A stretch of DNA of 23,756 nt from Firmicutes bacterium UBA4845 (GTDB taxonomy: Bacteria > Bacillota > Clostridia > Tissierellales > Sedimentibacteraceae), in the NCBI GenBank assembly GCA_002399975.1, contig DHER01000084.1, forward strand, positions 95,790 to 119,545, in the 5' to 3' direction. The position numbers and the translations under genes were made by a program. How positions within the stretch are numbered: the first letter of the stretch is position 1; the number at the start of each line of letters is the position of its first letter. Shown piece by piece: positions 1-7,097 of the stretch. The notes beneath the pieces were generated by a model. That model searched no databases and was not told where the DNA came from. It worked only from the letters and a program-made list of their open reading frames with translations.

Positions 1-234
1 ATTTATTTATCATTGTATAAATATAATTTGCAAAAAAATTTATAAACAAAGCTATTTCAATCGCATTAGTGATTTTTTTTCTTTTTAACTGTCAAATTCC
101 CGTTTAAAATCCGAATAAAAAAATTTGGTTTACTTTTATTATTAGTAAACAACGTCTTAAAATGCATTAGCCGAAATATTCCCACATTCGGAAAACGTCC
201 TCATGTTTGGATAAAAAAAAATTATAAATAAAGC
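1..234. other. AT-rich upstream intergenic DNA, no gene seen
   Basis: No open reading frame with a ribosome binding site is visible on either strand. A 7-bp hairpin (128-134 with 144-150) has an A-run on its left, so it would carry a T-run if read on the minus strand, 4 nt after the stem. It could be a weak terminator for a minus-strand gene outside the window, but this is speculative. A second small inverted repeat (CCGAA 171-175 with TTCGG 187-191) is of unknown meaning. Confidence 0.5.
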
Positions 235-263
235 TTGATTTATTAATTATTATTATATATAAT
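235..263 (+). promoter_or_regulatory. Sigma-A promoter of the glycine reductase operon
   Basis: TTGATT (235-240) lies exactly 17 bp upstream of a perfect TATAAT (258-263). Transcription would start near 270, about 13-20 nt before the glycine riboswitch, as expected for a riboswitch leader. The -35 matches consensus at 4 of 6 positions. Confidence 0.75.
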
Positions 264-282
264 TTAGGTAACAGAATAAATG

Positions 283-470
283 GATGATGCTTGCGGGAGA
301 GCCTGTTATATTATTAACAGCGCCGAAGGAATAAGTGAATTGATATTTAGCCATATTATTGACGATGATCTCAGGCAAAAGGACCGTAAGTTGACAAAAC
401 TCTGAAAAGCGTGAGCACCGAAGGGGCAACTCTCAAATATTGAGAGGAATCTCTCAGGTTTATAACAGGG
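283..470 (+). promoter_or_regulatory. Tandem glycine riboswitch
   Basis: Two consecutive glycine aptamers are recognisable by conserved core strings. Aptamer I has GGGAGAGCC (295-303), GCGCCGAAGGA (320-330) and CTCAGGCAAAAGGACCG. Its P1 is CTTGCGG (290-296) with CCGTAAG (384-390), and its P2 is CTGTTA (303-308) with TAACAG (315-320). A short linker (391-399) leads to aptamer II, with GAGCACCGAAGGGGCAA and AATCTCTCAGG. Its P1 is CTCUG (400-404) with CAGGG (466-470). The 3' strand of that P1 shares bases 468-470 with the following terminator, so glycine-stabilised P1 should block the terminator and give an ON switch. Glycine is the substrate of the downstream enzyme, which fits induction. The aptamers are recognised from family consensus; the switching direction is inferred. 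Confidence 0.93.
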
Positions 471-510
471 CAGTAGGCATTAAATTTTTTATTTGCTATC
501 TGCCCTTTTT
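468..510 (+). terminator. Riboswitch-controlled intrinsic terminator
   Basis: GGGCAG (468-473) pairs with CTGCCC (500-505), and the stem continues through TAG.CA/TGCTA with small bulges. A run of five T follows directly. The 5' arm shares GGG with the P1 helix of aptamer II, so the two structures exclude each other. This is the expression platform of the glycine riboswitch. Confidence 0.88.
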
Positions 511-611
511 ATATGGATTATATTATATGGATTAATTCCTATGATTTGAATTTCAATTTTGGGGTAGTGAATAAATTGAAAGAATAATTTTATGACGGCG
601 GTACAGATACA

Positions 612-977
612 ATGATTATAACAAATAATGATTTGGTTTATAGCAAACTTAAAGATGATTACAACATATTATACATAGACGGAAGTTTTAGGGATGTACT
701 TGTGAAAACAAGGGACAAGGTCCATGCAGGATATGAACTTTTGACTCATCCTCTATCGAGCAGTTTAAAGCCTAATGAAACACCTTATAAGTCTGTGATT
801 ATATCTGATAAAAAAGGAAAACTTAATTTTAATTCGGTTTATATTATTGAAGATGCAATTATTGAATATGACAAGTTCAATATGAACATAATAAAGAAAA
901 TTAGTGAAAAAATAAGGAAAGACTTTAAATTAATTGATTTAACTGTACTTGAAAGTGCATTAAATATAAATTACTAA
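612..977 (+). CDS. grdX: GrdX, glycine reductase operon accessory protein
   Basis: This 121-residue protein is the first gene after the riboswitch terminator. It matches GrdX in length, in position ahead of the glycine reductase subunits and in sequence character, including the stretch TRDKVHAGYELLTHPLSSS and a following PNETPYKS. GrdX is a small, presumably cytoplasmic protein that recurs in grd loci; I know of no established biochemical function for it. No signal peptide or membrane segment is seen. The ribosome binding site is weak (GGCGG at 597-601, about 10 nt before ATG), so it may be translated less than the genes after it. The stop lies 28 nt before the grdE start, consistent with one transcript. 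The family call is firm; the role is unknown. Confidence 0.85.
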   Translation: MIITNNDLVYSKLKDDYNILYIDGSFRDVLVKTRDKVHAGYELLTHPLSSSLKPNETPYKSVIISDKKGKLNFNSVYIIEDAIIEYDKFNMNIIKKISEKIRKDFKLIDLTVLESALNINY

Positions 978-1005
978 TGATTAATAAATTATGGAGGTGA
1001 ATGTT

Positions 1006-2286
1006 TTGAAGTTGGAATTAGGCTACATTTTTATTAAGGATATTCAGTTTGCTGAACAGTCCAAAGTTGAAAATGGAACATTGTATGTAAATAAAGAAGA
1101 TGTAAAAGCATTAATTCTGGAAGATCAAAATTTTAAGTCTGCTGATGTTGAATTGGCAAGGCCGGGTGAAAGTATCCGTATTATCCCTGTTAAGGATGTT
1201 ATTGAACCAAGGGTTAAGGTTGAAGGCCCAGGAGGAATTTTCCCCGGTATGATTAGTAAAGTTGAAACTGTAGGATCAGGCAAAACAAATGTGTTAAAAG
1301 GTGCTGCTGTTGTAACAACAGGAAAAATAGTTGGATTTCAGGAAGGAATCATTGATATGAAAGGACCTGGAGCCGAGTATACTCCTTTTTCAAAACTGAA
1401 TAATTTAGTTTTGAAATGTGAACCTATTGACGGGTTGAAACAGCATGAACATGAAAAAGCACTGAGGTTTGCAGGTTATAAAGTAGCTGAATATCTTGGG
1501 AACCTTGCTAAATCCTTAACTCCTGATGAAGTTCATACATTTGAAACTCCTTCTCTGACTGAAGGGTTAAAGCTTTATCCGGATCTACCCAGGGTTGCAT
1601 ATGTGTTAATGCTTCAAAGTCAGGGATTAATGCATGATACGTATGTATATGGCGTTGATGCTAAAAAGTCGTTGACTACTATGATCTATCCTACTGAAAT
1701 AATGGATGGCGCAATAGTAAGCGGCAACTGTGTATCGGCATGTGATAAAAATACCACTTATCACCATTTGAACAATCCGGTGATTCAGGATTTGTTTGAA
1801 CAACATGGAAAAACATTAAATTTTGTATGTGTGATAATATCAAATGAAAATGTGTATTTAGCAGATAAAGAAAGGTCATCTAACTGGAGTGCAAAGCTTG
1901 CTGAACTTCTTGGAGTTGACGGTGTCATAGTTTCAGAGGAAGGGTTTGGTAATCCTGATACTGATTTGATCATGAACTGCAAGAAAATTGAATCAAAGGG
2001 CATTAAGACTGTTTTAATAACTGATGAATATGCGGGAAGAGATGGCACTTCACAATCACTTGCAGATGCTGATGCAAAAGCAAATGCTGTTGTTTCTGGT
2101 GGAAATGCCAATGAAGTAATAGAACTTCCACCAATGGATAAAGTTATTGGACATCCTGAAGTAGTGGATACAATTGCCGGAGGATTTGACGGCAGTCTCC
2201 ATGATGACGGATCCATTACGGCAGAGCTTCAAGTTATAACGGGAGCTACTAACGAGATGGGCTTTAACAGATTGAGTGCCAGATAG
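1006..2286 (+). CDS. grdE: GrdE, glycine reductase protein B proprotein (pyruvoyl subunit precursor)
   Basis: GrdE is the substrate-binding proprotein of glycine reductase protein B. It self-cleaves at a cysteine to give two subunits, one with an N-terminal pyruvoyl group that forms a Schiff base with the glycine amino group. I chose TTG at 1006 as the start. An ATG at 991 is in frame, but it overlaps the strong GGAGGTGA (993-1000), which is better read as the ribosome binding site, with 5 nt to TTG. The TTG product begins MKLELGYIFIKDIQF, as GrdE proteins do. With this start the cysteine of SGNCVSACD is residue 242, the number I recall for the Clostridium sticklandii GrdE cleavage site, which supports the choice. 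Length is 426 residues, typical of the roughly 47-kDa proprotein. grdB follows 17 nt later. Confidence 0.95.
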   Translation: MKLELGYIFIKDIQFAEQSKVENGTLYVNKEDVKALILEDQNFKSADVELARPGESIRIIPVKDVIEPRVKVEGPGGIFPGMISKVETVGSGKTNVLKGAAVVTTGKIVGFQEGIIDMKGPGAEYTPFSKLNNLVLKCEPIDGLKQHEHEKALRFAGYKVAEYLGNLAKSLTPDEVHTFETPSLTEGLKLYPDLPRVAYVLMLQSQGLMHDTYVYGVDAKKSLTTMIYPTEIMDGAIVSGNCVSACDKNTTYHHLNNPVIQDLFEQHGKTLNFVCVIISNENVYLADKERSSNWSAKLAELLGVDGVIVSEEGFGNPDTDLIMNCKKIESKGIKTVLITDEYAGRDGTSQSLADADAKANAVVSGGNANEVIELPPMDKVIGHPEVVDTIAGGFDGSLHDDGSITAELQVITGATNEMGFNRLSAR

Positions 2287-2303
2287 GAAAGGAGGAGAAA
2301 ATA

Positions 2304-3608
2304 ATGCTAAAAGTTGTTCATTATATAAATCAATTTTTTGCCAATATAGGCGGAGAAGAAATGGCTCATGTTCCTGCTGAAATAAGAGAAGGCATTGTTG
2401 GTCCCGGATTGGCTTTCAAACAAGCATTCGGTGATGAAGCAGAAATTGTTGCAACAGTAGTATGTGGAGACTCGTATTTTAACGAGAATATGGAAAAAGC
2501 CAAAAAAGATATAATTGAAATGGTTAAAAAATATAATCCGGATATATTTATTGCAGGACCTGCTTTTAATGCCGGACGATATGGAGTTGCGTGCGGTACG
2601 ATTGCTCAGGCAGTAAAAGATGAACTTAAAATTCCTGTTCTAACAGGTATGTATGAAGAAAATCCCGGCGCCGATATGTTTAAAAATAGTATATACATTG
2701 TATCTACAAAAAATTCGGCTGCAGGTATGAGAAAAGCTGTTAAGACAATGGCTCCGTTGGCCCTTAAACTGGCAAAGGAAGAGAAAATCGGTTCATCAGC
2801 AGAAGAAGGATATATGCCTAACGGCAAGAGGGTGAATTTCTATGAAAAAGATAGAGGTTCTAAAAGAGCAGTAAAAATGCTTCTTAATAAATTAAATGGG
2901 AAGCCTTTTACAACAGAATTTCCTATGCCGGATTTTGACAGGGTACCTCCAAATCCACCTGTGAAGGATATTACAAAAGCTACAATAGCATTAGTAACAT
3001 CAGGCGGTATTGTTCCTAAAGGCAATCCTGACCATATAGAATCATCAAGTGCGTCAAAATATGGAAAATATGATATAGACGGCGTTATGGATTTGACAGA
3101 AGAAACATTCCAGACTGCACACGGAGGATATGATCCTGTTTATGCAAATGAGGATCCGGACAGAGTTCTGCCGGTTGATATAATGAGGGAATTTGAAAAA
3201 GAAGGAAAAATAGGGAAACTGTACAGATATTTTTATGCAACAGTTGGCAATGGAACTGCCGTTAAAAATGCAAAGGCCTTTGCCGAAAAATATGCTAAAG
3301 AACTGAAAGCAGACGGAGTAGATGCAGTTATACTTACATCAACCTGAGGTACCTGTACGCGTTGCGGTGCAACGATGGTAAAAGAAATTGAAAGAGTAGG
3401 TATTCCCGTTGTGCATATGTGCACAATAGTTCCTATTTCTTTGACAGTAGGCGCTAACAGAATAGTTCCTACAATAGCAATACCTCATCCGCTGGGTGAT
3501 CCTTCATTAAGCATGGAAGAAGAAAAAGACATCAGAAGGAAATTGCTCAGCAGGGCATTAAAAGCTTTGCAGACTGAAGTTTCTGAACAAACCGTATTTG
3601 AAGATTAG
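2304..3608 (+). CDS. grdB: GrdB, glycine reductase protein B selenoprotein subunit
   Basis: GrdB is the 434-residue, roughly 47-kDa selenoprotein subunit of protein B. Its selenol attacks the alpha carbon of pyruvoyl-bound glycine and passes a carboxymethyl group to GrdA. The frame runs from ATG 2304 to an in-frame TGA at 3345-3347 (codon 348). It continues without interruption to TAG 3606-3608 in the same frame. The context reads ...LTST-Sec-GTCTRCGAT..., giving the UxxCxxC motif (Sec348, Cys351, Cys354) known for GrdB. Total length agrees with the family only if TGA is read through. A hairpin just after the TGA fits a bacterial SECIS. The ribosome binding site is AAAGGAGG. Genome annotation would often truncate this gene at 3347. 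The selenocysteine machinery (selA, selB, selC, selD) must lie elsewhere in the genome. Confidence 0.97.
3345..3380 (+). promoter_or_regulatory. SECIS hairpin for grdB Sec codon
   Basis: The TGA (3345-3347) is followed by CGTTGC (3360-3365) and its exact complement GCAACG (3369-3374), closing a GGT loop. A lower helix, TACC (3350-3353) with GGTA (3377-3380), is separated by an internal loop. The exposed GGU in the loop recalls the apical GGU bound by SelB in E. coli fdhF. Position (loop about 19 nt after the TGA) and shape fit a bacterial SECIS. Function is inferred, not shown. Confidence 0.7.
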
Positions 3609-3626
3609 ACTGCTAATGGTTGATTA

Positions 3627-3649
3627 ATATACCTTATATATTGGTATAT
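3627..3649 (+). other. AT-rich intercistronic hairpin between grdB and trxB
   Basis: ATATACC (3627-3633) pairs with GGTATAT (3643-3649) around a 9-nt loop. The stem is weak and no T-run follows, only alternating TA. It may be an mRNA processing or stability element inside the operon, or just AT-rich filler. Confidence 0.35.
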
Positions 3650-3687
3650 ATATATATCATAAAGACAATAGAGAAAAGAGGTGTGAG

Positions 3688-4623
3688 ATGAACAAAATAT
3701 ATGACGTTTTAATAATCGGAGCAGGACCTGCAGGTTTGTCTGCCGGTATATATGCAGGAAGGTCAAGACTTAGCACCCTGATAGTTGAGAAAGATAAAGA
3801 CGGAGGTCAAATAGTCATTACGTCTGAAATCGAAAATTATCCTGGATGCTTAGAAGGCGAATCCGGTCCTACTTTGGTTGACAGAATGGTAGAACAGGCA
3901 AAACATTTCGGCGTTGAAAAAGTTTATGATGAGATAGTTGATGTTAAACTTGACGGCAAAGAAAAGGTACTTGTAGGGAAAAAAGGTGAATATAGAGGCA
4001 AGGCTTTAATAATTGCCGGTGGTGCTTCATCAAGGCCTATAGGATGCCCCGGAGAAAAAACATTCACGGGTAAGGGCGTTTCTTACTGTGCAACCTGCGA
4101 TGCCCCATTCTTTGAAGACTTTGAGGTATTCGTAGTCGGCGGTGGAGACACTGCTGTTGAAGAAGCATTATATCTTACTAAATTTGCAAGAAAAGTTTCT
4201 ATAATTCACAGAAGAGATGAACTAAGAGCAGTCAAATCTATTCAGGAAAAAGCATTTGCAAATCCCAAAATGAATTTTATATGGGACTCGGTTGTTAAGG
4301 AAATCAAAGGAGACGGCTTAGTTAATTCAATAGTGTTGGAAAATGTTAAAACAGGCCAGTTAACTGAAATAAAGGCTGATGAAAATGACGGAACATTTGG
4401 TATATTCGTGTTTATCGGTTATGTGCCAAAAACTAAGTTGTTTGAAGGCATATTAAACCTTGAAAAAGGGTATATTGTAACTGATGAAAATACGAAAACT
4501 AATGTTGAAGGTGTTTTTGCAGCCGGAGATATTAGGGTAAAAAGTCTGAGGCAGGTTGTTACAGCAGCGTCTGACGGTGCTATTGCAGCTGTTCAGGCCG
4601 GAAAATATATAGAATCATTATAA
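3688..4623 (+). CDS. trxB: Thioredoxin reductase of the glycine reductase system
   Basis: This cytoplasmic flavoprotein of 311 residues moves electrons from NADPH through FAD and a redox disulfide to thioredoxin. Visible are the N-terminal FAD-binding GAGPAGLSAG, the redox pair Cys134-Cys137 in CATC, and the second dinucleotide fold GGGDTAVEEA. HRRDELRA follows, with the basic residues typical of NADPH binding. The C-terminal FAD motif ends in GVFAAGDIR. Length is standard for the low-molecular-weight TrxB family. The start at ATG 3688 has AGAGGTG just upstream. Its place between grdB and grdA, directly before a thioredoxin gene, marks it as the dedicated reductase that regenerates glycine reductase. 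No missing residues were noticed. Confidence 0.95.
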   Translation: MNKIYDVLIIGAGPAGLSAGIYAGRSRLSTLIVEKDKDGGQIVITSEIENYPGCLEGESGPTLVDRMVEQAKHFGVEKVYDEIVDVKLDGKEKVLVGKKGEYRGKALIIAGGASSRPIGCPGEKTFTGKGVSYCATCDAPFFEDFEVFVVGGGDTAVEEALYLTKFARKVSIIHRRDELRAVKSIQEKAFANPKMNFIWDSVVKEIKGDGLVNSIVLENVKTGQLTEIKADENDGTFGIFVFIGYVPKTKLFEGILNLEKGYIVTDENTKTNVEGVFAAGDIRVKSLRQVVTAASDGAIAAVQAGKYIESL

Positions 4624-4647
4624 TTATATAATTATAGGAGGTATGTA

Positions 4648-4965
4648 ATGTTAGTACTTGATAAAACTACGTTTGAACCAGAGGTGCTAAAGGGCGAAGG
4701 ATATATATTAGTTGACTTTTTCGGAGACGGATGTGTTTCATGTGAGGCTTTGATGCCGCATATAGAAGAACTTTCCAATAAGTACAAAGACAAACTAAAA
4801 TTTACAAAAATAAATACATCAAAAGCAAGAAGGCTTGCCATAGGCCAAAAGGTATTAGGACTGCCTGTCATTGCTATCTACAAAGACGGAGAAAAAATTG
4901 ATGAATTAGTTAAAGAAGATGCTACTGCCGAAAATGTAGAGAAAATGATACAAAAATATGTTTAA
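4648..4965 (+). CDS. trxA: Thioredoxin with GCVSC active site
   Basis: This 105-residue thioredoxin-fold protein passes electrons from TrxB to the glycine reductase complex, where GrdA must be re-reduced in each turnover. The active site is Gly28-Cys29-Val30-Ser31-Cys32, replacing the classic WCGPC. The Trp before the first Cys and the Pro before the second are both absent. The cis-proline loop (GLPVIAIYKDGEKID) and the KDG turn are kept. Thioredoxins of glycine-reducing clostridia are known to have unusual active sites (GCVPC in my memory), so this looks like a further variant of the same type. It follows trxB by 24 nt with a strong AGGAGG, and grdA starts 27 nt later. The redox partner assignment rests on context. 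Confidence 0.93.
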   Translation: MLVLDKTTFEPEVLKGEGYILVDFFGDGCVSCEALMPHIEELSNKYKDKLKFTKINTSKARRLAIGQKVLGLPVIAIYKDGEKIDELVKEDATAENVEKMIQKYV

Positions 4966-4992
4966 AACAAAAATCTGAAGAGGAGGATATAA

Positions 4993-5466
4993 ATGAGCAT
5001 ATTAAAAGGAAAAAAAGTTGTCATAATAGGTGACAGAGACGGAATACCAGGACCTGCTATTGAAGAATGTGTTAAATCAGCCGGCGGCGAAGTTGTATTC
5101 TCGTCTACTGAGTGCTTCGTCTGAACTTCCGCAGGCGCAATGGATTTGGAAAATCAAAAAAGGGTTAAAGAATTTGCAGAAAAGTATGGTCCAGAAAATG
5201 TAGTAGTTATTCTTGGAGCATCTGAAGGTGAAGCGGCAGGTCTTGCTGCAGAAACCGTGACAAATGGTGACCCGACTTTTGCAGGTCCATTGACAGGAGT
5301 TCAGTTAGGACTCAGTGTATATCATATATGTGAACCGGAAATTAAAGATGAAGTAGACCCATCTGTTTATGATGAGCAAATCAGTATGATGGAAATGGTG
5401 TTGGATGTTGATGATATTGTTAATGAGATGACTCCCATAAGAGAGGATTATTGTAAATATCTTTAA
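4993..5466 (+). CDS. grdA: GrdA, glycine reductase selenoprotein A
   Basis: Selenoprotein A carries the carboxymethyl-selenoether between protein B and protein C and is reduced by thioredoxin. The frame begins at ATG 4993 after AGGAGGAT, reads MSILKGKKVVIIGDRDG, and meets TGA at 5122-5124 (codon 44). It then continues in frame as TSAGAMDLENQ to TAA 5464-5466. The local motif CFV-Sec-TSAGAMDL is the signature CxxU of GrdA. Sec at residue 44 and a length of 157 residues agree with the family. A stop-based gene finder would miss the first 43 codons and start wrongly at ATG 5140. The gene is followed by a long perfect hairpin before grdC, which may set its expression relative to protein C. Confidence 0.97.
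5122..5151 (+). promoter_or_regulatory. Possible SECIS of grdA
   Basis: After TGA (5122-5124), TCC (5128-5130) can pair with GGA (5142-5144). GC (5131-5132) can pair with GC (5137-5138) around an AGGC loop, leaving a 3-nt bulge. A different fold pairs TTCC with GGAA at 5148-5151. Both are weaker than the grdB hairpin. A SECIS is required by the recoding, but its exact fold cannot be settled by eye. Confidence 0.4.
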
Positions 5467-5506
5467 TATTTAATGGCATTAGTATAAACGGTCAATTAAT
5501 TTATGG

Positions 5507-5536
5507 AATTTGCTTCGCAGATCTGCGAAGCAAATT
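5507..5536 (+). repeat. Perfect 30-bp palindrome between grdA and grdC
   Basis: Bases 5507-5521 and 5522-5536 are exact reverse complements (15 + 15 bp, centred on AGATCT). In RNA this gives a stem of about 13 bp with a tiny loop, followed by TTTTAAATAAGG. The tail is only four T, so it is a poor terminator at best. Partial termination, or protection of the upstream grdA message from 3' exonucleases, would both explain it. Confidence 0.85.
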
Positions 5537-5556
5537 TTAAATAAGGGAGGTTATTA

Positions 5557-7089
5557 ATGAACAGTGTAATTAGAGGAGCCAGCTATATTTTGGCTTATAC
5601 ACCCGATATGGTTTTACACAATGGTACTACTCAAACTACCGAAAGAACTGTTAATCCAAATTCGGAATATTTAAAAGAAATAAAGGGGCATTTAAGAAAT
5701 TTTGACGAAGTGGTGAATTACCTGCCAAATCAAACCTATATTGGAAATATAACTCCGGATGAACTGGCTGAACATCAGCAGCCTTGGAGCAGCATAAAAC
5801 TTGAAGGGGCTTCAAGATTCGGAAAATACGGAGAAATAATGCCTCAGGATGAATTTATCCTGCTTATGCAAATGTGCGATGTATTTGACCTTGTAAAAAT
5901 TGAAAGCAACTTCTTGAATGAAACAAAGGCAAAGCTTGAGAAACATCCTTTATTTGATGAATCTCTCATAAGCAGAATAAAACAAGGTGAAACTGCCGAA
6001 ACAATAAAGAAATTTGTAGATGAAGAGCATGCTGAACCTTTATACAATAACGATGTTTTAATAGGATGTGTAAAACGCGCTCATGACATAGATGTTAATT
6101 TAAGCGCTCACGTAATGTTGGAGAACCTTGCTTCAAAGGCATCAAATGTTCTTGCTTTATTAAACCTGGTTTACAAAAATAATATAAAAAAAGAAGAAAT
6201 AGACTATGTAATTGACTGCTGTGAAGAAGCTTGCGGCGACATGAACCAAAGAGGCGGAGGAAACTTTGCTAAAGCATGTGCCGAAGTTGCTGGATTTGTA
6301 AGTGCAACAGGCTCGGATGTAAGAGGATTCTGTGCCGGCCCTGCTCATGCAATGATAGAAGCTGCCTCTTTAGTAAAGGCAGGAGTTTACAAAAATGTTG
6401 TTGTTTCAGCAGGAGGTTGTACCGCAAAACTGGGTATGAACGGCAAAGACCATGTGAAAAAGGGGCTGCCTATATTAGAGGATGCCCTTGGAGGATTCGC
6501 AATATTGGTAAGTGAAAATGACGGGATAAATCCTGAAATTGATCTTGACTTGGTAGGAAGGCACACTGTTGGAACAGGATCTTCACCCCAGGCTGTTATA
6601 ACATCACTGGTATCACCATTAGATAAAGTAGGGATGAAAATAACAGATGTGGATAAATATTCGGTTGAAATGCAGAACCCGGATATTACAAAATCTGCAG
6701 GAGCAGGGGATGTGCCGTTGGCAAATTACAAGATGATAGGAGCTTTGGCTGTAAAACGCGGTGACATTGAAAAAAAAGAACTTATGAATTTCACTAAAAA
6801 ACACGGAATGACAGGCTGGGCACCTACACAGGGCCATATACCTTCAGGTGTTCCCTATATAGGATTCTGCAGACAGGATATTTTAGACGGAAAAATTAAA
6901 AATGCTATGATAATTGGAAAGGGAAGTTTATTCCTTGGGAGAATGACTAACTTGTTTGACGGTGTATCCTTTATTATTGAAGCAAATAAGGGTAAGCAGG
7001 AATCACAGTCTGCTGTGTCGGAAGAAAAAGTAAAGGAATTAATAGCACAGGCATTAAAAGGTTTTGCTTCAAATCTGCTGGCAGAGTAG
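5557..7089 (+). CDS. grdC: GrdC, glycine reductase protein C large subunit
   Basis: GrdC (510 residues) is the larger subunit of protein C, which takes the carboxymethyl group from selenoprotein A as an acetyl thioester and helps release acetyl phosphate. The middle of the protein resembles beta-ketoacyl synthase III/thiolase folds. DVRGFCAGPAHAMIEAA has Cys259 where such enzymes keep the nucleophile, followed by a glycine-rich VVVSAGGCTAKLGMNG. C-terminal features include HGMTGWAPTQGHIPSG and a short charged tail. Start ATG 5557 follows GGGAGG at 5545-5550. The stop codon overlaps the ribosome binding site of grdD, indicating coupled translation. Cytoplasmic; no membrane segments. Family identity is firm from sequence and context; the role of Cys259 is inferred from fold similarity. 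Confidence 0.95.
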   Translation: MNSVIRGASYILAYTPDMVLHNGTTQTTERTVNPNSEYLKEIKGHLRNFDEVVNYLPNQTYIGNITPDELAEHQQPWSSIKLEGASRFGKYGEIMPQDEFILLMQMCDVFDLVKIESNFLNETKAKLEKHPLFDESLISRIKQGETAETIKKFVDEEHAEPLYNNDVLIGCVKRAHDIDVNLSAHVMLENLASKASNVLALLNLVYKNNIKKEEIDYVIDCCEEACGDMNQRGGGNFAKACAEVAGFVSATGSDVRGFCAGPAHAMIEAASLVKAGVYKNVVVSAGGCTAKLGMNGKDHVKKGLPILEDALGGFAILVSENDGINPEIDLDLVGRHTVGTGSSPQAVITSLVSPLDKVGMKITDVDKYSVEMQNPDITKSAGAGDVPLANYKMIGALAVKRGDIEKKELMNFTKKHGMTGWAPTQGHIPSGVPYIGFCRQDILDGKIKNAMIIGKGSLFLGRMTNLFDGVSFIIEANKGKQESQSAVSEEKVKELIAQALKGFASNLLAE

Positions 7090-7097
7090 GAGGTAAT

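Noticed and set aside
511..534. Two copies of ATATGGATTA after the riboswitch terminator
   Set aside because: The repeat is only 10 bp in very AT-rich DNA with no third copy or recognisable partner; chance or slippage is sufficient.
1..611. A sigma-54 promoter for the grd operon, given rpoN downstream
   Set aside because: I looked for a TGGCAC-N5-TTGC type -24/-12 element and found none; a sigma-A promoter with 17-bp spacing precedes the riboswitch.
3345..3608. grdB as a truncated gene or pseudogene with a separate 77-residue ORF downstream
   Set aside because: The frame is continuous across one TGA in the UxxCxxC context of GrdB, and a fitting hairpin follows. Sec recoding explains it fully.
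5140..5466. A 108-residue gene starting at ATG 5140
   Set aside because: It is only the part of grdA after Sec44. The true start at 4993 has a strong ribosome binding site and the conserved N terminus.
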